64,000 nt of DNA from Hyphomicrobiales bacterium (GTDB lineage: Bacteria > Pseudomonadota > Alphaproteobacteria > Rhizobiales > Beijerinckiaceae): NCBI GenBank assembly GCA_947455995.1, contig CANGQA010000003.1, positions 1 through 64,000 on the forward strand, given 5' to 3'. The translations under genes were made by a program, and so were the position numbers. The notes under the pieces were generated by a model. That model was not told where the DNA came from and searched no databases. It was given only the letters and a program-made list of their open reading frames with translations. The first letter of the stretch is position 1; the number at the start of each line of letters is the position of its first letter. Shown here one piece after another: positions 46,665 to 55,249 of this stretch.

Positions 46665-47729
46665 TCAGAAAATCCAAACCCGATCAGAGGGCAAGTGTAA
46701 CCAATGCGCACCGGAGCTCAAGGGGCCATCATGATGGGCACGGATAGTCATGCCAGGACCACGGAACAGATGTTCCCATGTATGACCCAAAAACATCGAA
46801 GTCACCAAATCGAGTTTGACATGGTTCTGACCGCCATTGGAGCCATCGATCACATGAACGCCTTCAAGCCGGATCACCGCAGAGCCTGCCTGCCCGACCC
46901 TGTCATGCGCACAACGCGCCTGACCATCCAGCAGATGATCACCGATGCGGATCGAGGCGCGGCCATCTCCCATGCCGACAATCTGGCCTTCAATATGATT
47001 GTTGGACCCCATGAATTCGGCCACAAACAGTGTTTCGGGCGCGTTATACATCTCTTGCGGCGTGCCTGCTTGCTCGACAACTCCGCCATTAAGCAGAAGG
47101 ATACGGTTCGCAATGGCCAGTGCTTCGGCCTGATCATGGGTGACCATCAATGCCGCAAGATTTTCGCGCTCGATCAGCTCTTTCAGGAACGCCCGCGCTT
47201 CCTCGCGCAATTTGGCATCGAGATTGGACAAAGGCTCATCCAGCAACACCACCGTCGGGCCATAGACCAATGCACGGGCAATCGCCACACGCTGTTGCTG
47301 GCCGCCCGACAATTCATGCGGGAAACGGTGGCCGAGCTTGCCCAAACCAAGGCTGTCGAGTGATTTTTGGACCGTATCACGCTGCACATCCGCCGCAACA
47401 CCCCTGAGTTTGAGGCTATAGGCGACATTTTCACTCACAGTCCGGTGCGGCCAAAGCGCATAGGATTGGAACACAAAGCCAAGGCCGCGCGCCTCGGTCG
47501 GCTGATTGATGCCTGCCGCCCCGTCAAACACCTTGGTACCACCCACGGTGATCGTACCCGCATAGGGCTGCTCGAGGCCAGCCACAGCCCGCAGCAAGGT
47601 GGTTTTTCCCGATCCTGAAGGACCAAGCAAAGCCGCCACTTCACCGCGACGCAGGGTGAGTGAAACCCCTTTGAGAATCTCGTTACCACCCAAACGGATG
47701 CGCAGATCATCGACGGCAAGATCAGCCAT
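46665..47729 (-). CDS. ABC transporter ATP-binding protein (FbpC/PotA-like)
   Basis: 354 residues. Walker A LLGPSGSGKTTLL, Q-loop FVFQSYALWPHRTV, signature HELSGGQQQRVAIARAL, Walker B VVLLDEPLSNLDAKL, and switch His in MVTHDQAEA. A C-terminal TOBE-like region follows (NNHIEGQIVGMGDGRASIRI). The start overlaps the permease stop by 8 bases. Together with the neighbours it forms a binding-protein-dependent importer of the iron(III)/putrescine/2-aminoethylphosphonate branch. Confidence 0.9.
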   Translation of the reverse strand: MADLAVDDLRIRLGGNEILKGVSLTLRRGEVAALLGPSGSGKTTLLRAVAGLEQPYAGTITVGGTKVFDGAAGINQPTEARGLGFVFQSYALWPHRTVSENVAYSLKLRGVAADVQRDTVQKSLDSLGLGKLGHRFPHELSGGQQQRVAIARALVYGPTVVLLDEPLSNLDAKLREEARAFLKELIERENLAALMVTHDQAEALAIANRILLLNGGVVEQAGTPQEMYNAPETLFVAEFMGSNNHIEGQIVGMGDGRASIRIGDHLLDGQARCAHDRVGQAGSAVIRLEGVHVIDGSNGGQNHVKLDLVTSMFLGHTWEHLFRGPGMTIRAHHDGPLSSGAHWLHLPSDRVWIF

Positions 47730-49404
47730 GTAATTTCACTCCCAAGCGAAGGGCCACCAGCAAACCCAATGAAATCAAAGCCACATTGATGCACGACAGG
47801 CAGGTGACAATATCGACTGCCCCACCGCCCCACCGCGACACCACCAGCGAGCCGATGACTTCGGTTCCAGGACCCAAAAGATAAACAGCGGTTGAATATT
47901 CACGCACAAAAATCAGCAGGATCAGCAACCAAGCCGCAAGCATACCGTGCTTGATCAGCGGAATAGTCACGTCTCGCATCGCCCTTCCTATCCCCGCGCC
48001 GGTCACCCGCGCCGCCTCCTCAAGCTCTGGTGCAACCTGCAGCAGAGCGCTTTGAACCAGCCGCAAGCCATAGGCTAGCCAGACCAGCGTATAGGCCACC
48101 CATACGGCAAACAACGTGGTCCGTAACGGAGCCAGAGGCTTTGTGAACAAAAACACCCAGAAGATAGCCAAGCCAGCCACAATGCCGGGCATGGCACGCG
48201 GCAGCATCACGATATAATCGGCAAACCGCACCCATGCCGAGGTCCACCGATGCTGAGCCAAAGCGATCATCGTATAGCACCCGATCGACAAAGCACCGCC
48301 AATCGTCGCAATCGCCAATGTATTGATAATGGCACTGACAACTTCGGAATCGTCGAACAATTCGACATAATTATCAAGGGTCAGCACATCGAGAAGATTG
48401 ATCCCCAACCCCCAGCTCGATACGAAAGAGCGCAGCACCAGCCCCATCATCGGCAGCATCACCGTTCCGAAAAACCATGCCGCAATCAGCAGAAAAGCGG
48501 GCCAGCGCCAAGCCCGCAAAGCAACCAGATTGGTGCGAACAGCCTTGCCGCGCACTGCGATAAATCGTTGTGCGGTCCGTAACAAGAGACGTTGCACGAA
48601 CACCAAAGGCAGTGCCACGGCAATAATCACCATCACCACCACCGCCATCAATTGATAGGATGGCACACCCAGCTTGTTTGTGAGCTTGTAGAGATAGGTC
48701 GAAAGAACCAGCAGGCCTTGCGGGTCTCCAAGGATCAGTGGCAGGCCGAACACTTCAAACCCCAGAAAGAAAATCAGGACACCCGAGAATAGAAGAGCGG
48801 GCGTAATCATCGGCAAGGACACATCCATCGCCACCCGGGCGGGTTTGGCACCCGTTACCCGTGCCGCCTCCTCCAGATCACCGGGCAAAGATCGCAAGGC
48901 CGATGAAGCATAAAGATAGACATGCGGGGCATGGGTCAGGCCCGCAATCACGACGAGGGACGAGAAAGAGTAGATATCCCAAACCGGATTGCCCAGATAT
49001 TGCTTCCACCAAACGGTGATGAACCCGACAGGACCAATCGTCACCACATAGCCGAAAGCCAGCACGAGCGGGGATAGAAAAATCGGCACCAGCAACAAAG
49101 GTTCAAGAATATTGCGCCCTGGCATATCGGTGCGGGTCATCAAGAAGGCCAGCAAAGCCCCTAACGGAACAGCTATTGCCGTCATCCCCACTGCCAGCAT
49201 GGCTGTTGTTCCCAGAGCCCGCCAGAAATCGGGTTCTTTGAACACAAACTCATAAGCCCAAAACGACAGCTGCGCCTTGGGATCGAAAAACGGAGCTGTC
49301 AGAAAGCTCTGATAGGTAATCAGCAGAATTGGGGCCAAGACAAACAGGGCCGTGACCGCAATCACGATTCTGCGGATGGAGGTGCCAGCAACTGCACTGC
49401 TCAT
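47722..49404 (-). CDS. Fused double-permease ABC importer subunit (FbpB-like)
   Basis: 560 residues from the ATG at 49404, which overlaps the binding-protein stop (ATGA). Two permease halves of about six helices are fused. The first EAA loop is LRSLPGDLEEAARVTGAKPARVAMDVSLPMITPALL and the second LLQVAPELEEAARVTGAGIGRAMRDVTIPLI. Fused permeases of this kind are usual for iron(III) (FbpB/SfuB) and thiamine (ThiP) importers. Confidence 0.9.
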   Translation of the reverse strand: MSSAVAGTSIRRIVIAVTALFVLAPILLITYQSFLTAPFFDPKAQLSFWAYEFVFKEPDFWRALGTTAMLAVGMTAIAVPLGALLAFLMTRTDMPGRNILEPLLLVPIFLSPLVLAFGYVVTIGPVGFITVWWKQYLGNPVWDIYSFSSLVVIAGLTHAPHVYLYASSALRSLPGDLEEAARVTGAKPARVAMDVSLPMITPALLFSGVLIFFLGFEVFGLPLILGDPQGLLVLSTYLYKLTNKLGVPSYQLMAVVVMVIIAVALPLVFVQRLLLRTAQRFIAVRGKAVRTNLVALRAWRWPAFLLIAAWFFGTVMLPMMGLVLRSFVSSWGLGINLLDVLTLDNYVELFDDSEVVSAIINTLAIATIGGALSIGCYTMIALAQHRWTSAWVRFADYIVMLPRAMPGIVAGLAIFWVFLFTKPLAPLRTTLFAVWVAYTLVWLAYGLRLVQSALLQVAPELEEAARVTGAGIGRAMRDVTIPLIKHGMLAAWLLILLIFVREYSTAVYLLGPGTEVIGSLVVSRWGGGAVDIVTCLSCINVALISLGLLVALRLGVKLHG

Positions 49405-50525
49405 TTTTTGATTGCCGCTTGCCATTGATTGAGAAATTCAAGACGCTTGGTTTGTTCGAGTGTTTCGAGCAATTCGCGACTGACCGGAATGGGACGTGCC
49501 CTATCGCCCAACTGGTCATCCACAGCCTTGGCCGTATCCTTGCCTTCGACATCCCCGCGAATAGAAAACAATTCTCCCTTGGCAATGATGGCCTGACCGC
49601 GCTTGGAGAGGAGATAGTCCAGGAACAGCTTACCCGCTGCGGTATGTTTGGCCTTGGTGGGGATAAAAGCCACGCGGGTGGCGATCAAGGTATAATCCTT
49701 GGGCCAGACCATCACGAGGTTAGGGTTTTTCTTGATCGACAACAGGCCGTAGGACGCGAAAATATTATAGGCAATCGAATGCTCGCCTGATCCGACCTTT
49801 TCGATCATCGCACCTGCACTGGTATAGACCTTGATATCTGCTCCGCCCATCGCCTTGAACAGATCCCAACTTGCCGGATCGGCTTTCAGATCACGGTTCA
49901 TCATCAAGAAACCGACACCGGACCGCTCGGGATCATAGGCGGTAATTTTGCCCTTATAGGCTGCAGCTTTGGTGCTGAGCAGCTTTGTCAGATCTTTGTG
50001 GGATTGTGGCACATCCTCGGCAGGAACTTGGGATTTATTGTAAATAATCGCCATCGGCTCATAGGTCGTGCCATAAGCCATGTTTTCCATGACGGCCCAT
50101 TTCGGCAAAGCTGGAATTTCGGGCGAGGCATAGGCCAATGCCAACCCATCAGCAGCCAGTTTGACCTGCAAATCGGGGGCCGAGGACCATGAAATATCGG
50201 CTGTGCCGGTGCCGGCAGCGGATTCCGCGATCAGACGGTTGTAGAGCTCGGTGGAATTGAGGTCGTTGTATTCGATCTTAATTCCGTAAAGAGCCTCAAA
50301 ATCCTTGATCAATGGGGCAGCGACTTTCGCATCGGTCGTCGCATACACGGTGACGCTGCCTTCTTTTTTGGCGGCATCAACGAGCGTCTGATAATCTGCG
50401 GGATAACCGGCAGGCAGACTTTGCGCTGGTAGGCTTTTGACCTGAGCGCCCAATGCCATAAGACCGGCAATTGTCACCAAAGCCGCCCGCTGAAAACCGC
50501 CAGAGATTGAAAACGCGGAAACCAT
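49401..50525 (-). CDS. ABC importer periplasmic binding protein (iron(III)/AfuA-like fold)
   Basis: 374 residues. A signal peptide covers about 1-35. The body shows VDAAKKEGSVTVYATTDAKVAAPLIKDFEALYGIKIEYNDLNSTELYNRLIAE, typical of the FbpA/AfuA family. I do not see the consecutive Tyr pair expected for direct Fe3+ binding in FbpA, so a different anion or chelate is possible. It is the first gene of the importer - monooxygenase operon, with a GGGGGGG stretch upstream of the ATG. Confidence 0.88.
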   Translation of the reverse strand: MVSAFSISGGFQRAALVTIAGLMALGAQVKSLPAQSLPAGYPADYQTLVDAAKKEGSVTVYATTDAKVAAPLIKDFEALYGIKIEYNDLNSTELYNRLIAESAAGTGTADISWSSAPDLQVKLAADGLALAYASPEIPALPKWAVMENMAYGTTYEPMAIIYNKSQVPAEDVPQSHKDLTKLLSTKAAAYKGKITAYDPERSGVGFLMMNRDLKADPASWDLFKAMGGADIKVYTSAGAMIEKVGSGEHSIAYNIFASYGLLSIKKNPNLVMVWPKDYTLIATRVAFIPTKAKHTAAGKLFLDYLLSKRGQAIIAKGELFSIRGDVEGKDTAKAVDDQLGDRARPIPVSRELLETLEQTKRLEFLNQWQAAIKK

Positions 50526-50671
50526 GGAAATCCCCCCCGTAAATGTTATGCTATTAACTTTAGTGATGCCCTATTTTTGAAAATGGAGCAATCTGCATTA
50601 GCGCTTTTTTTCAGAGGATTTCAGAATGGCTTTACAAGGATGACCCGCCGCATTGAATCGGGATTTGAACG

Positions 50672-51070
50672 ATGATCACGATCATCTATGATGGCGATTG
50701 TCCGCTTTGTGATGACTATATACGCCGTTTGCGTTTGGTCGAAGCTGCTGGCGCGATTGAGCTGGTCAATGCCCGATCCGACCATCCCTGTTTGCTCGAA
50801 GCCTGGCAAAACGGGCATGATCTCGATCAGGGAATGGTAGTGATGATCGGCAACACTGTTTTTTATGGTGCTGAAGCGGTGGCGGTACTGGCCCGTCTGT
50901 CAACCACAAACACGCTGTTCAACAGCCTTAACCATGCAATTCTGTCTCGGCCGGGCGTGAGTAAACGACTCTATCCGATGTTCAAGGCCGCCCGCCGTCT
51001 TGCTTTGGTGCTCACAGGCAAAACGAGATTGGTCAATCCGCTCAATTCAACTGGCCTGCCACATAAATGA
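50672..51070 (+). CDS. DCC-family thiol-disulfide protein (DUF393)
   Basis: 132 residues. The family motif DxxCxxC is at the start: IIYDGDCPLCDDYIRRL. A thioredoxin-like strand/helix pattern follows. DCC proteins are predicted thiol oxidoreductases and are often encoded beside or fused to HTTM membrane proteins, as found here on the opposite strand. The last 29 bases overlap the 3' end of that gene tail to tail. Confidence 0.85.
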   Translation: MITIIYDGDCPLCDDYIRRLRLVEAAGAIELVNARSDHPCLLEAWQNGHDLDQGMVVMIGNTVFYGAEAVAVLARLSTTNTLFNSLNHAILSRPGVSKRLYPMFKAARRLALVLTGKTRLVNPLNSTGLPHK

Positions 51071-51842
51071 TGGCGGGAAAACCCGCTAGCCACGCAAACA
51101 CAAAGCGGTTGAGCCCGAAATACCAAAAGACCAGGCAATGGAACACGCCCGCTATTGCGCAATAGACCACCGCAAATTCCACATCAAGAAAAGCCAAAGG
51201 CACCAGGCATTCCCATAGAATAAAGGCCCAAGAGCAGACCATCGCGACAGGTCGCAACCAAAAAAGGCTCAGCCGCGACAGCGGGCCGTAAATGCCCCCG
51301 TCCAGAAACAATGCCAGTGCCTCGCCCGAGCGCCATTCGGGATTGAGCAGTTTGATGCCACCGGAGATGAAATAGGACGAAGCGGCATGAATGGCGATAT
51401 AGATCAATCCGGCCCGCCAGCCCAACGCTAGATCGCCTGAAGCCCCCACCACCATGGCAATCAGCAGGCCTGACAGCACAACAATCGTCATAAAATCGCT
51501 GCCGCCATTAAAAGCACCGCGCCAGCGGATCAATATGACCAAAGTCCCCGCAAACAAAAAGCCGACCAGCGGCAAGGATGCACCATCCAACACCAGTACA
51601 AGGGCAGCCAGCACTCTGAGGACCAGATGGATCAGCCAGACATCCTCGCGCGCCAGAAATGCAAACAGGCTTTGCACAGGACCGGAGGCATGGGCCAGAT
51701 CATCGCGGCCGATCGAATAGGCCCAGACCCCGCGCGGACCCAAGGCTTCTCTGATATTCAGGAATTCAATGCTCTGGATCAGCAGACTGATCCCGCACAA
51801 GATTTCGACACTGCGCGCGGCCAAGGCGAGGGAAATCTCCAT
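51042..51842 (-). CDS. Polytopic membrane protein, HTTM-like
   Basis: 266 residues with about seven hydrophobic segments. The sequence includes LGPRGVWAYSIGRDDL, VLRVLAALVLVLDGASLP, AASSYFISGGIKLLNPEWRSGEALALFLDGG and a closing GVFHCLVFWYFGLNRFVFAWLAGFPAIIY. The topology and the SSYFxSGxxKLxxPEWRxGEA pattern match HTTM domains, distant relatives of vitamin K-dependent gamma-carboxylase. The partner DCC protein overlaps its 3' end. A gene for an unknown protein lies directly upstream. Confidence 0.75.
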   Translation of the reverse strand: MEISLALAARSVEILCGISLLIQSIEFLNIREALGPRGVWAYSIGRDDLAHASGPVQSLFAFLAREDVWLIHLVLRVLAALVLVLDGASLPLVGFLFAGTLVILIRWRGAFNGGSDFMTIVVLSGLLIAMVVGASGDLALGWRAGLIYIAIHAASSYFISGGIKLLNPEWRSGEALALFLDGGIYGPLSRLSLFWLRPVAMVCSWAFILWECLVPLAFLDVEFAVVYCAIAGVFHCLVFWYFGLNRFVFAWLAGFPAIIYVAGQLN

Positions 51843-52373
51843 TCAGATCGCCTCTCTGGCATAGGGCATGACAGGCGACAGTAAAACCGTGTTGTCCTCG
51901 GCCTCTGCGGCATGACCTGCAGGGTCAAATCCAGGCCGCTCCAGACAAATCCTGAATTGATAGGCTGACAAACCGGCGTATCCGGCCAGCTTTTCGCACA
52001 CCAGACGCTCGACCATCCGATAGGTGACAAGGCGCAGCGCTGCGGCATCATCCGCGCAATCAGCCAGATCATTGGCCAAATGGTCCACCAGATTTTGCTC
52101 GCTCAAAGCCAGATTGACCTCGGCATTGTAGAAAAGATGGCTCCATTTGCGCTTGGCGCGGGGCATGAATTTATGCCAGTCGGACCATGCGTCCATTGAC
52201 TGATGGCGGTAATACAGCCGCGGCGCACGCCCCAGCGCATGGAAAAACCGCCAATTCGGGAAAAAACTACGCAACAGAAAAAGCCATGGACTGGCAACCG
52301 GACGGCTATGCAGTACCAGAGCAGCCAGTAAAAATCCGAAATAGCCTATCATCAGCGCAAAATTGACCGACAC
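51843..52373 (-). CDS. Unknown protein encoded with the HTTM-like protein
   Basis: 176 residues. An N-terminal membrane segment (about 4-22, FALMIGYFGFLLAALVLH) is followed by a soluble region: SFFPNWRFFHALGRAPRLYYRHQSMDAWSDWHKFMPRAKRKWSHLFYNAEVNLALSEQNLVDHLANDL. The stop is immediately followed by the ATG of the HTTM gene, so the two are coupled. The neighbourhood suggests a three-part membrane thiol system (this protein, HTTM, DCC). No recognised family name. Confidence 0.65.
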   Translation of the reverse strand: MSVNFALMIGYFGFLLAALVLHSRPVASPWLFLLRSFFPNWRFFHALGRAPRLYYRHQSMDAWSDWHKFMPRAKRKWSHLFYNAEVNLALSEQNLVDHLANDLADCADDAAALRLVTYRMVERLVCEKLAGYAGLSAYQFRICLERPGFDPAGHAAEAEDNTVLLSPVMPYAREAI

Positions 52374-52554
52374 GCTGACACGCCTCCTATACCCTACACC
52401 AACAACCCTGTGTGTTTTACGGGATCAAAAAGCCGCAAGCCAGCAAAATCAATGTTACCCGAAGCAAGAGATCGCAGGGTTGAAACCTGTGCAGTTCTCA
52501 ACGGCGACGAATGGGGCTAGTCTGAGGACGATAAAAGACAGGGAGAGATCATCA

Positions 52555-53274
52555 ATGGCTCATCATCCAATCAAACAGGCGCTTGTTACGGGCGGCACGC
52601 GCGGGATCGGCGAAGGCATTGCGCGGGCTTTGGCGCAAGCGGGCTATCAGGTCACCGCCTGCGGGCTGACACAGGACGAGCTGGATCGCTTTAGCCCACA
52701 AGACTCGGTGACGACAGCCTTGCTCGATGTGACCAATGCGGCCTCGGTCGATGCTGTACTAAAAGATTTCACTTCGCTTGATGTGCTGGTCAATTGTGCC
52801 GGAATTATCCAGCGAGCGGGTAAGGAGTTCGAGATTGACGGCTTTCGCACCACAATCGAGGTTAACCTCAACGGCACCATGCGCATGTGTCTGGCTGCCC
52901 AGCCTTTGCTTGCCAAGGCCAAGGGGTCGATCATCAACACGGCCTCAATGCTGAGCTTTTTCGGTTCTGCCTATGCGCCCGGCTATGCGGCCTCCAAAGG
53001 GGCGGTGGCGCAGTTGACCAAGAGCCTTGCCGCGGCATGGGCGACGGACGGGATCAGGGTCAACGCCATTGCTCCGGGCTGGATCGCCACTGATCTGACC
53101 CAGCCTTTGCAAGATGATGCCGCGCGCACTGCGGCTATCATGGCCCGCACGCCTTTGAACCGCTGGGGAACTCCCGATGATTTGGGCGGCGTTGTCACCT
53201 TTCTCGCCTCGGACGCCGCACGCTTCATCACGGGAACGGTCCTGCCCGTTGATGGCGGCTATCTCACCGTTTAA
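52555..53274 (+). CDS. Short-chain dehydrogenase/reductase (classical)
   Basis: 239 residues from the ATG at 52555 (GGGAGAG upstream). The NAD(P) motif is TGGTRGIGEGIARAL, NCAGI follows, and the catalytic Ser (NTASMLS) and YAASK are all present. PGWIATDL and a final GTVLPVDGGYLTV complete a 3-oxoacyl reductase-like SDR. It is 14 bases upstream of a cupin dioxygenase-like gene, so it may act on the same small aromatic or ketone substrate. Confidence 0.9.
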   Translation: MAHHPIKQALVTGGTRGIGEGIARALAQAGYQVTACGLTQDELDRFSPQDSVTTALLDVTNAASVDAVLKDFTSLDVLVNCAGIIQRAGKEFEIDGFRTTIEVNLNGTMRMCLAAQPLLAKAKGSIINTASMLSFFGSAYAPGYAASKGAVAQLTKSLAAAWATDGIRVNAIAPGWIATDLTQPLQDDAARTAAIMARTPLNRWGTPDDLGGVVTFLASDAARFITGTVLPVDGGYLTV

Positions 53275-53288
53275 CAGGAGTTTCGACC

Positions 53289-53804
53289 ATGTCCCAAAAC
53301 GATAAATGGACCCCCTATCGCCTGCCAATGCCCAAAGAATCTCCGCCCGAATTGGTCATCCCCGATGCCATTCCGCAAGACGAGCGGGTCTGGGTGCCCG
53401 TTGATGACAATGTGTGGTTTCGCCCGCTTTGCATGTCGGCTTCGCGCGGCTACTGGATGAACCTGCTCAAAGTGCGTCGGGCCGGTGTGCTGTCGCGCCA
53501 CCGCCATCCGCAACCCGTTCATGGTTATGTCATCAAGGGATCATGGCGCTACCTTGAGCATGACTGGGTAGCCACAGAAGGCGGTTATGTCTATGAGGCT
53601 CCCGGCGAGACCCATACTCTGGTGGTTGATCCGCATGTCGAGGAAATGATCACGATGTTCCAGGTCAATGGCGCGATGATCTATGTCGATCCTGACGGAA
53701 ATTGCACGGGTTATGACGATGTGTTCACCCGCATCGACAAGTGCCGCAAACATTATATCAAAATCGGTTTGGGCGAGGGCTTTATCGACCAGTTCATCCG
53801 CTAG
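53289..53804 (+). CDS. Cupin, 2,4'-dihydroxyacetophenone dioxygenase-like
   Basis: 171 residues. Cupin motif 1 is LSRHRHPQPVHGYVIKGSWRYLEHDW, with two metal-ligand His; motif 2 is GGYVYEAPGETHTLVV with the third His. The family includes 2,4'-dihydroxyacetophenone dioxygenase, a C-C bond cleaving Fe enzyme. The true substrate is unknown. Its SDR neighbour could supply or consume the ketone. Confidence 0.82.
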   Translation: MSQNDKWTPYRLPMPKESPPELVIPDAIPQDERVWVPVDDNVWFRPLCMSASRGYWMNLLKVRRAGVLSRHRHPQPVHGYVIKGSWRYLEHDWVATEGGYVYEAPGETHTLVVDPHVEEMITMFQVNGAMIYVDPDGNCTGYDDVFTRIDKCRKHYIKIGLGEGFIDQFIR

Positions 53805-53815
53805 GATTTGACCAG

Positions 53816-55243
53816 ATGCCGCTGTCACCGTCCTATCGGCCTGCCCTCCACCACCAGACCCTTGGGGATGATTTTTTCGATCGCGTGACGGCAGCCCCAT
53901 TTCCGCAAACCATCTTGCGGTTCCGCAATGACAGGCATGCAGCCCGCATCGGGTTGGATCAGCTCAACGAAGCGGAATGGATCAGCCATTTCGGCCGTTT
54001 CATACCCCTGCCCGATACGCTGCAAACACCGCTGGCCTTGCGCTATCACGGCCATCAATTCGGACATTATAACCCCGATCTTGGCGATGGACGCGGGTTT
54101 TTATTTGCCCAACTCTACGAAACTGGCACCAACCGCCTGCTTGATCTGGGCACCAAAGGATCGGGACAGACGCCATGGTCGCGGCAGGGTGATGGACGCC
54201 TCACGCTGAAAGGCGGCATGCGCGAGGTTCTGGCGAGCGAAATGCTGGAAGCGCTCGGGGTCAACACGTCAAAAACCTTCAGCCTGATCGAAACAGGCGA
54301 AAGCCTCGTTCGGAGCGACGAACCCTCGCCTACCCGCAGCAGTGTGATGGTGCGATTGAGCCACAGCCATATCCGTATCGGGACCTTCCAGCGGCTCGCC
54401 ACGCATGGAGACGAAGCCGGATTGCGCCTATTGGTTGATTATGTGATCAAGCATTACTGGCCCGAGGCCGCCCATCATGGTGATCCCCTCATCGGCCTCT
54501 TCAATCAGGTGATCACGGCGGTTGCCCGTATGGGCGCGAAATGGTTTGCTGCAGGTTTTGTGCACGGGGTCCTGAACACTGACAACATCACGCTGACGGG
54601 CGAGAGTTTCGATTATGGCCCTTGGCGTTTTTTACCCCATTACGACCCACGTTTTACCGCCGCTTATTTCGACCAAACAGGCCTTTATTCGTTCGGACGC
54701 CAGCCCGAAGCCCTGTTGTGGAATCTGGCACGGCTGGCAGAAACTTTCTTGCCTTTGACAGAGATGGATGGCTTGCGAGCGGCATTACAGACATTTTTAC
54801 CGCAGTTCAAACAGGCTCTGACCTCGCAAACACTCCGGATGCTCGGTTTGGCACCTGAAGTGACGCCGCAAACCCATGCAGTGATCACGCAACTCTATTC
54901 AACCTTGCGCGATACCCGGGCGCCTTTTGCCCAGAGCTTTTTTGATCTGTATGCCGCAGGTGAACCCGAAAAACTGAACCAAAGCCCGATAGCCGGTCTC
55001 TATGCCCAACCGGTCTGGCAGGAGATGATTGCCGCTTTGCGGATCTTGCCGGTCTCCTCGCTTGCCAAGGGGCAGGCCAACCACCCCTATCGTGCACGGC
55101 GCGAACCCGTCACCATGCTGATCGAGACCGTCGAAGCCCTCTGGCAGGATATCGATAGGCGCGATGACTGGTCAGCTTTCACGCAATATGTGCAAGATAT
55201 CCGGATGATGGGGAGCTTTTATGCTCCCCATTGGCAGGATTGA
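53816..55243 (+). CDS. selO: SelO/YdiU pseudokinase-fold AMPylase, without cysteine
   Basis: 475 residues from the ATG at 53816, close to the E. coli length. Hallmarks: LDLGTKGSGQTPWSRQGDGRLTLKGGMREVLASEML, FVHGVLNTDNITLTGESFDYGPWRFL, and DPRFTAAYFDQTGLYSFGRQPEALLWNL. SelO transfers AMP to Ser/Thr/Tyr of client proteins in response to oxidative stress. No Cys occurs anywhere in this copy, so the Cys pair that switches E. coli SelO is missing, and the C-terminus ends FYAPHWQD. The start lies 11 bases after the cupin stop, suggesting one operon. Confidence 0.9.
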   Translation: MPLSPSYRPALHHQTLGDDFFDRVTAAPFPQTILRFRNDRHAARIGLDQLNEAEWISHFGRFIPLPDTLQTPLALRYHGHQFGHYNPDLGDGRGFLFAQLYETGTNRLLDLGTKGSGQTPWSRQGDGRLTLKGGMREVLASEMLEALGVNTSKTFSLIETGESLVRSDEPSPTRSSVMVRLSHSHIRIGTFQRLATHGDEAGLRLLVDYVIKHYWPEAAHHGDPLIGLFNQVITAVARMGAKWFAAGFVHGVLNTDNITLTGESFDYGPWRFLPHYDPRFTAAYFDQTGLYSFGRQPEALLWNLARLAETFLPLTEMDGLRAALQTFLPQFKQALTSQTLRMLGLAPEVTPQTHAVITQLYSTLRDTRAPFAQSFFDLYAAGEPEKLNQSPIAGLYAQPVWQEMIAALRILPVSSLAKGQANHPYRARREPVTMLIETVEALWQDIDRRDDWSAFTQYVQDIRMMGSFYAPHWQD

Positions 55244-55249
55244 CCAGGT

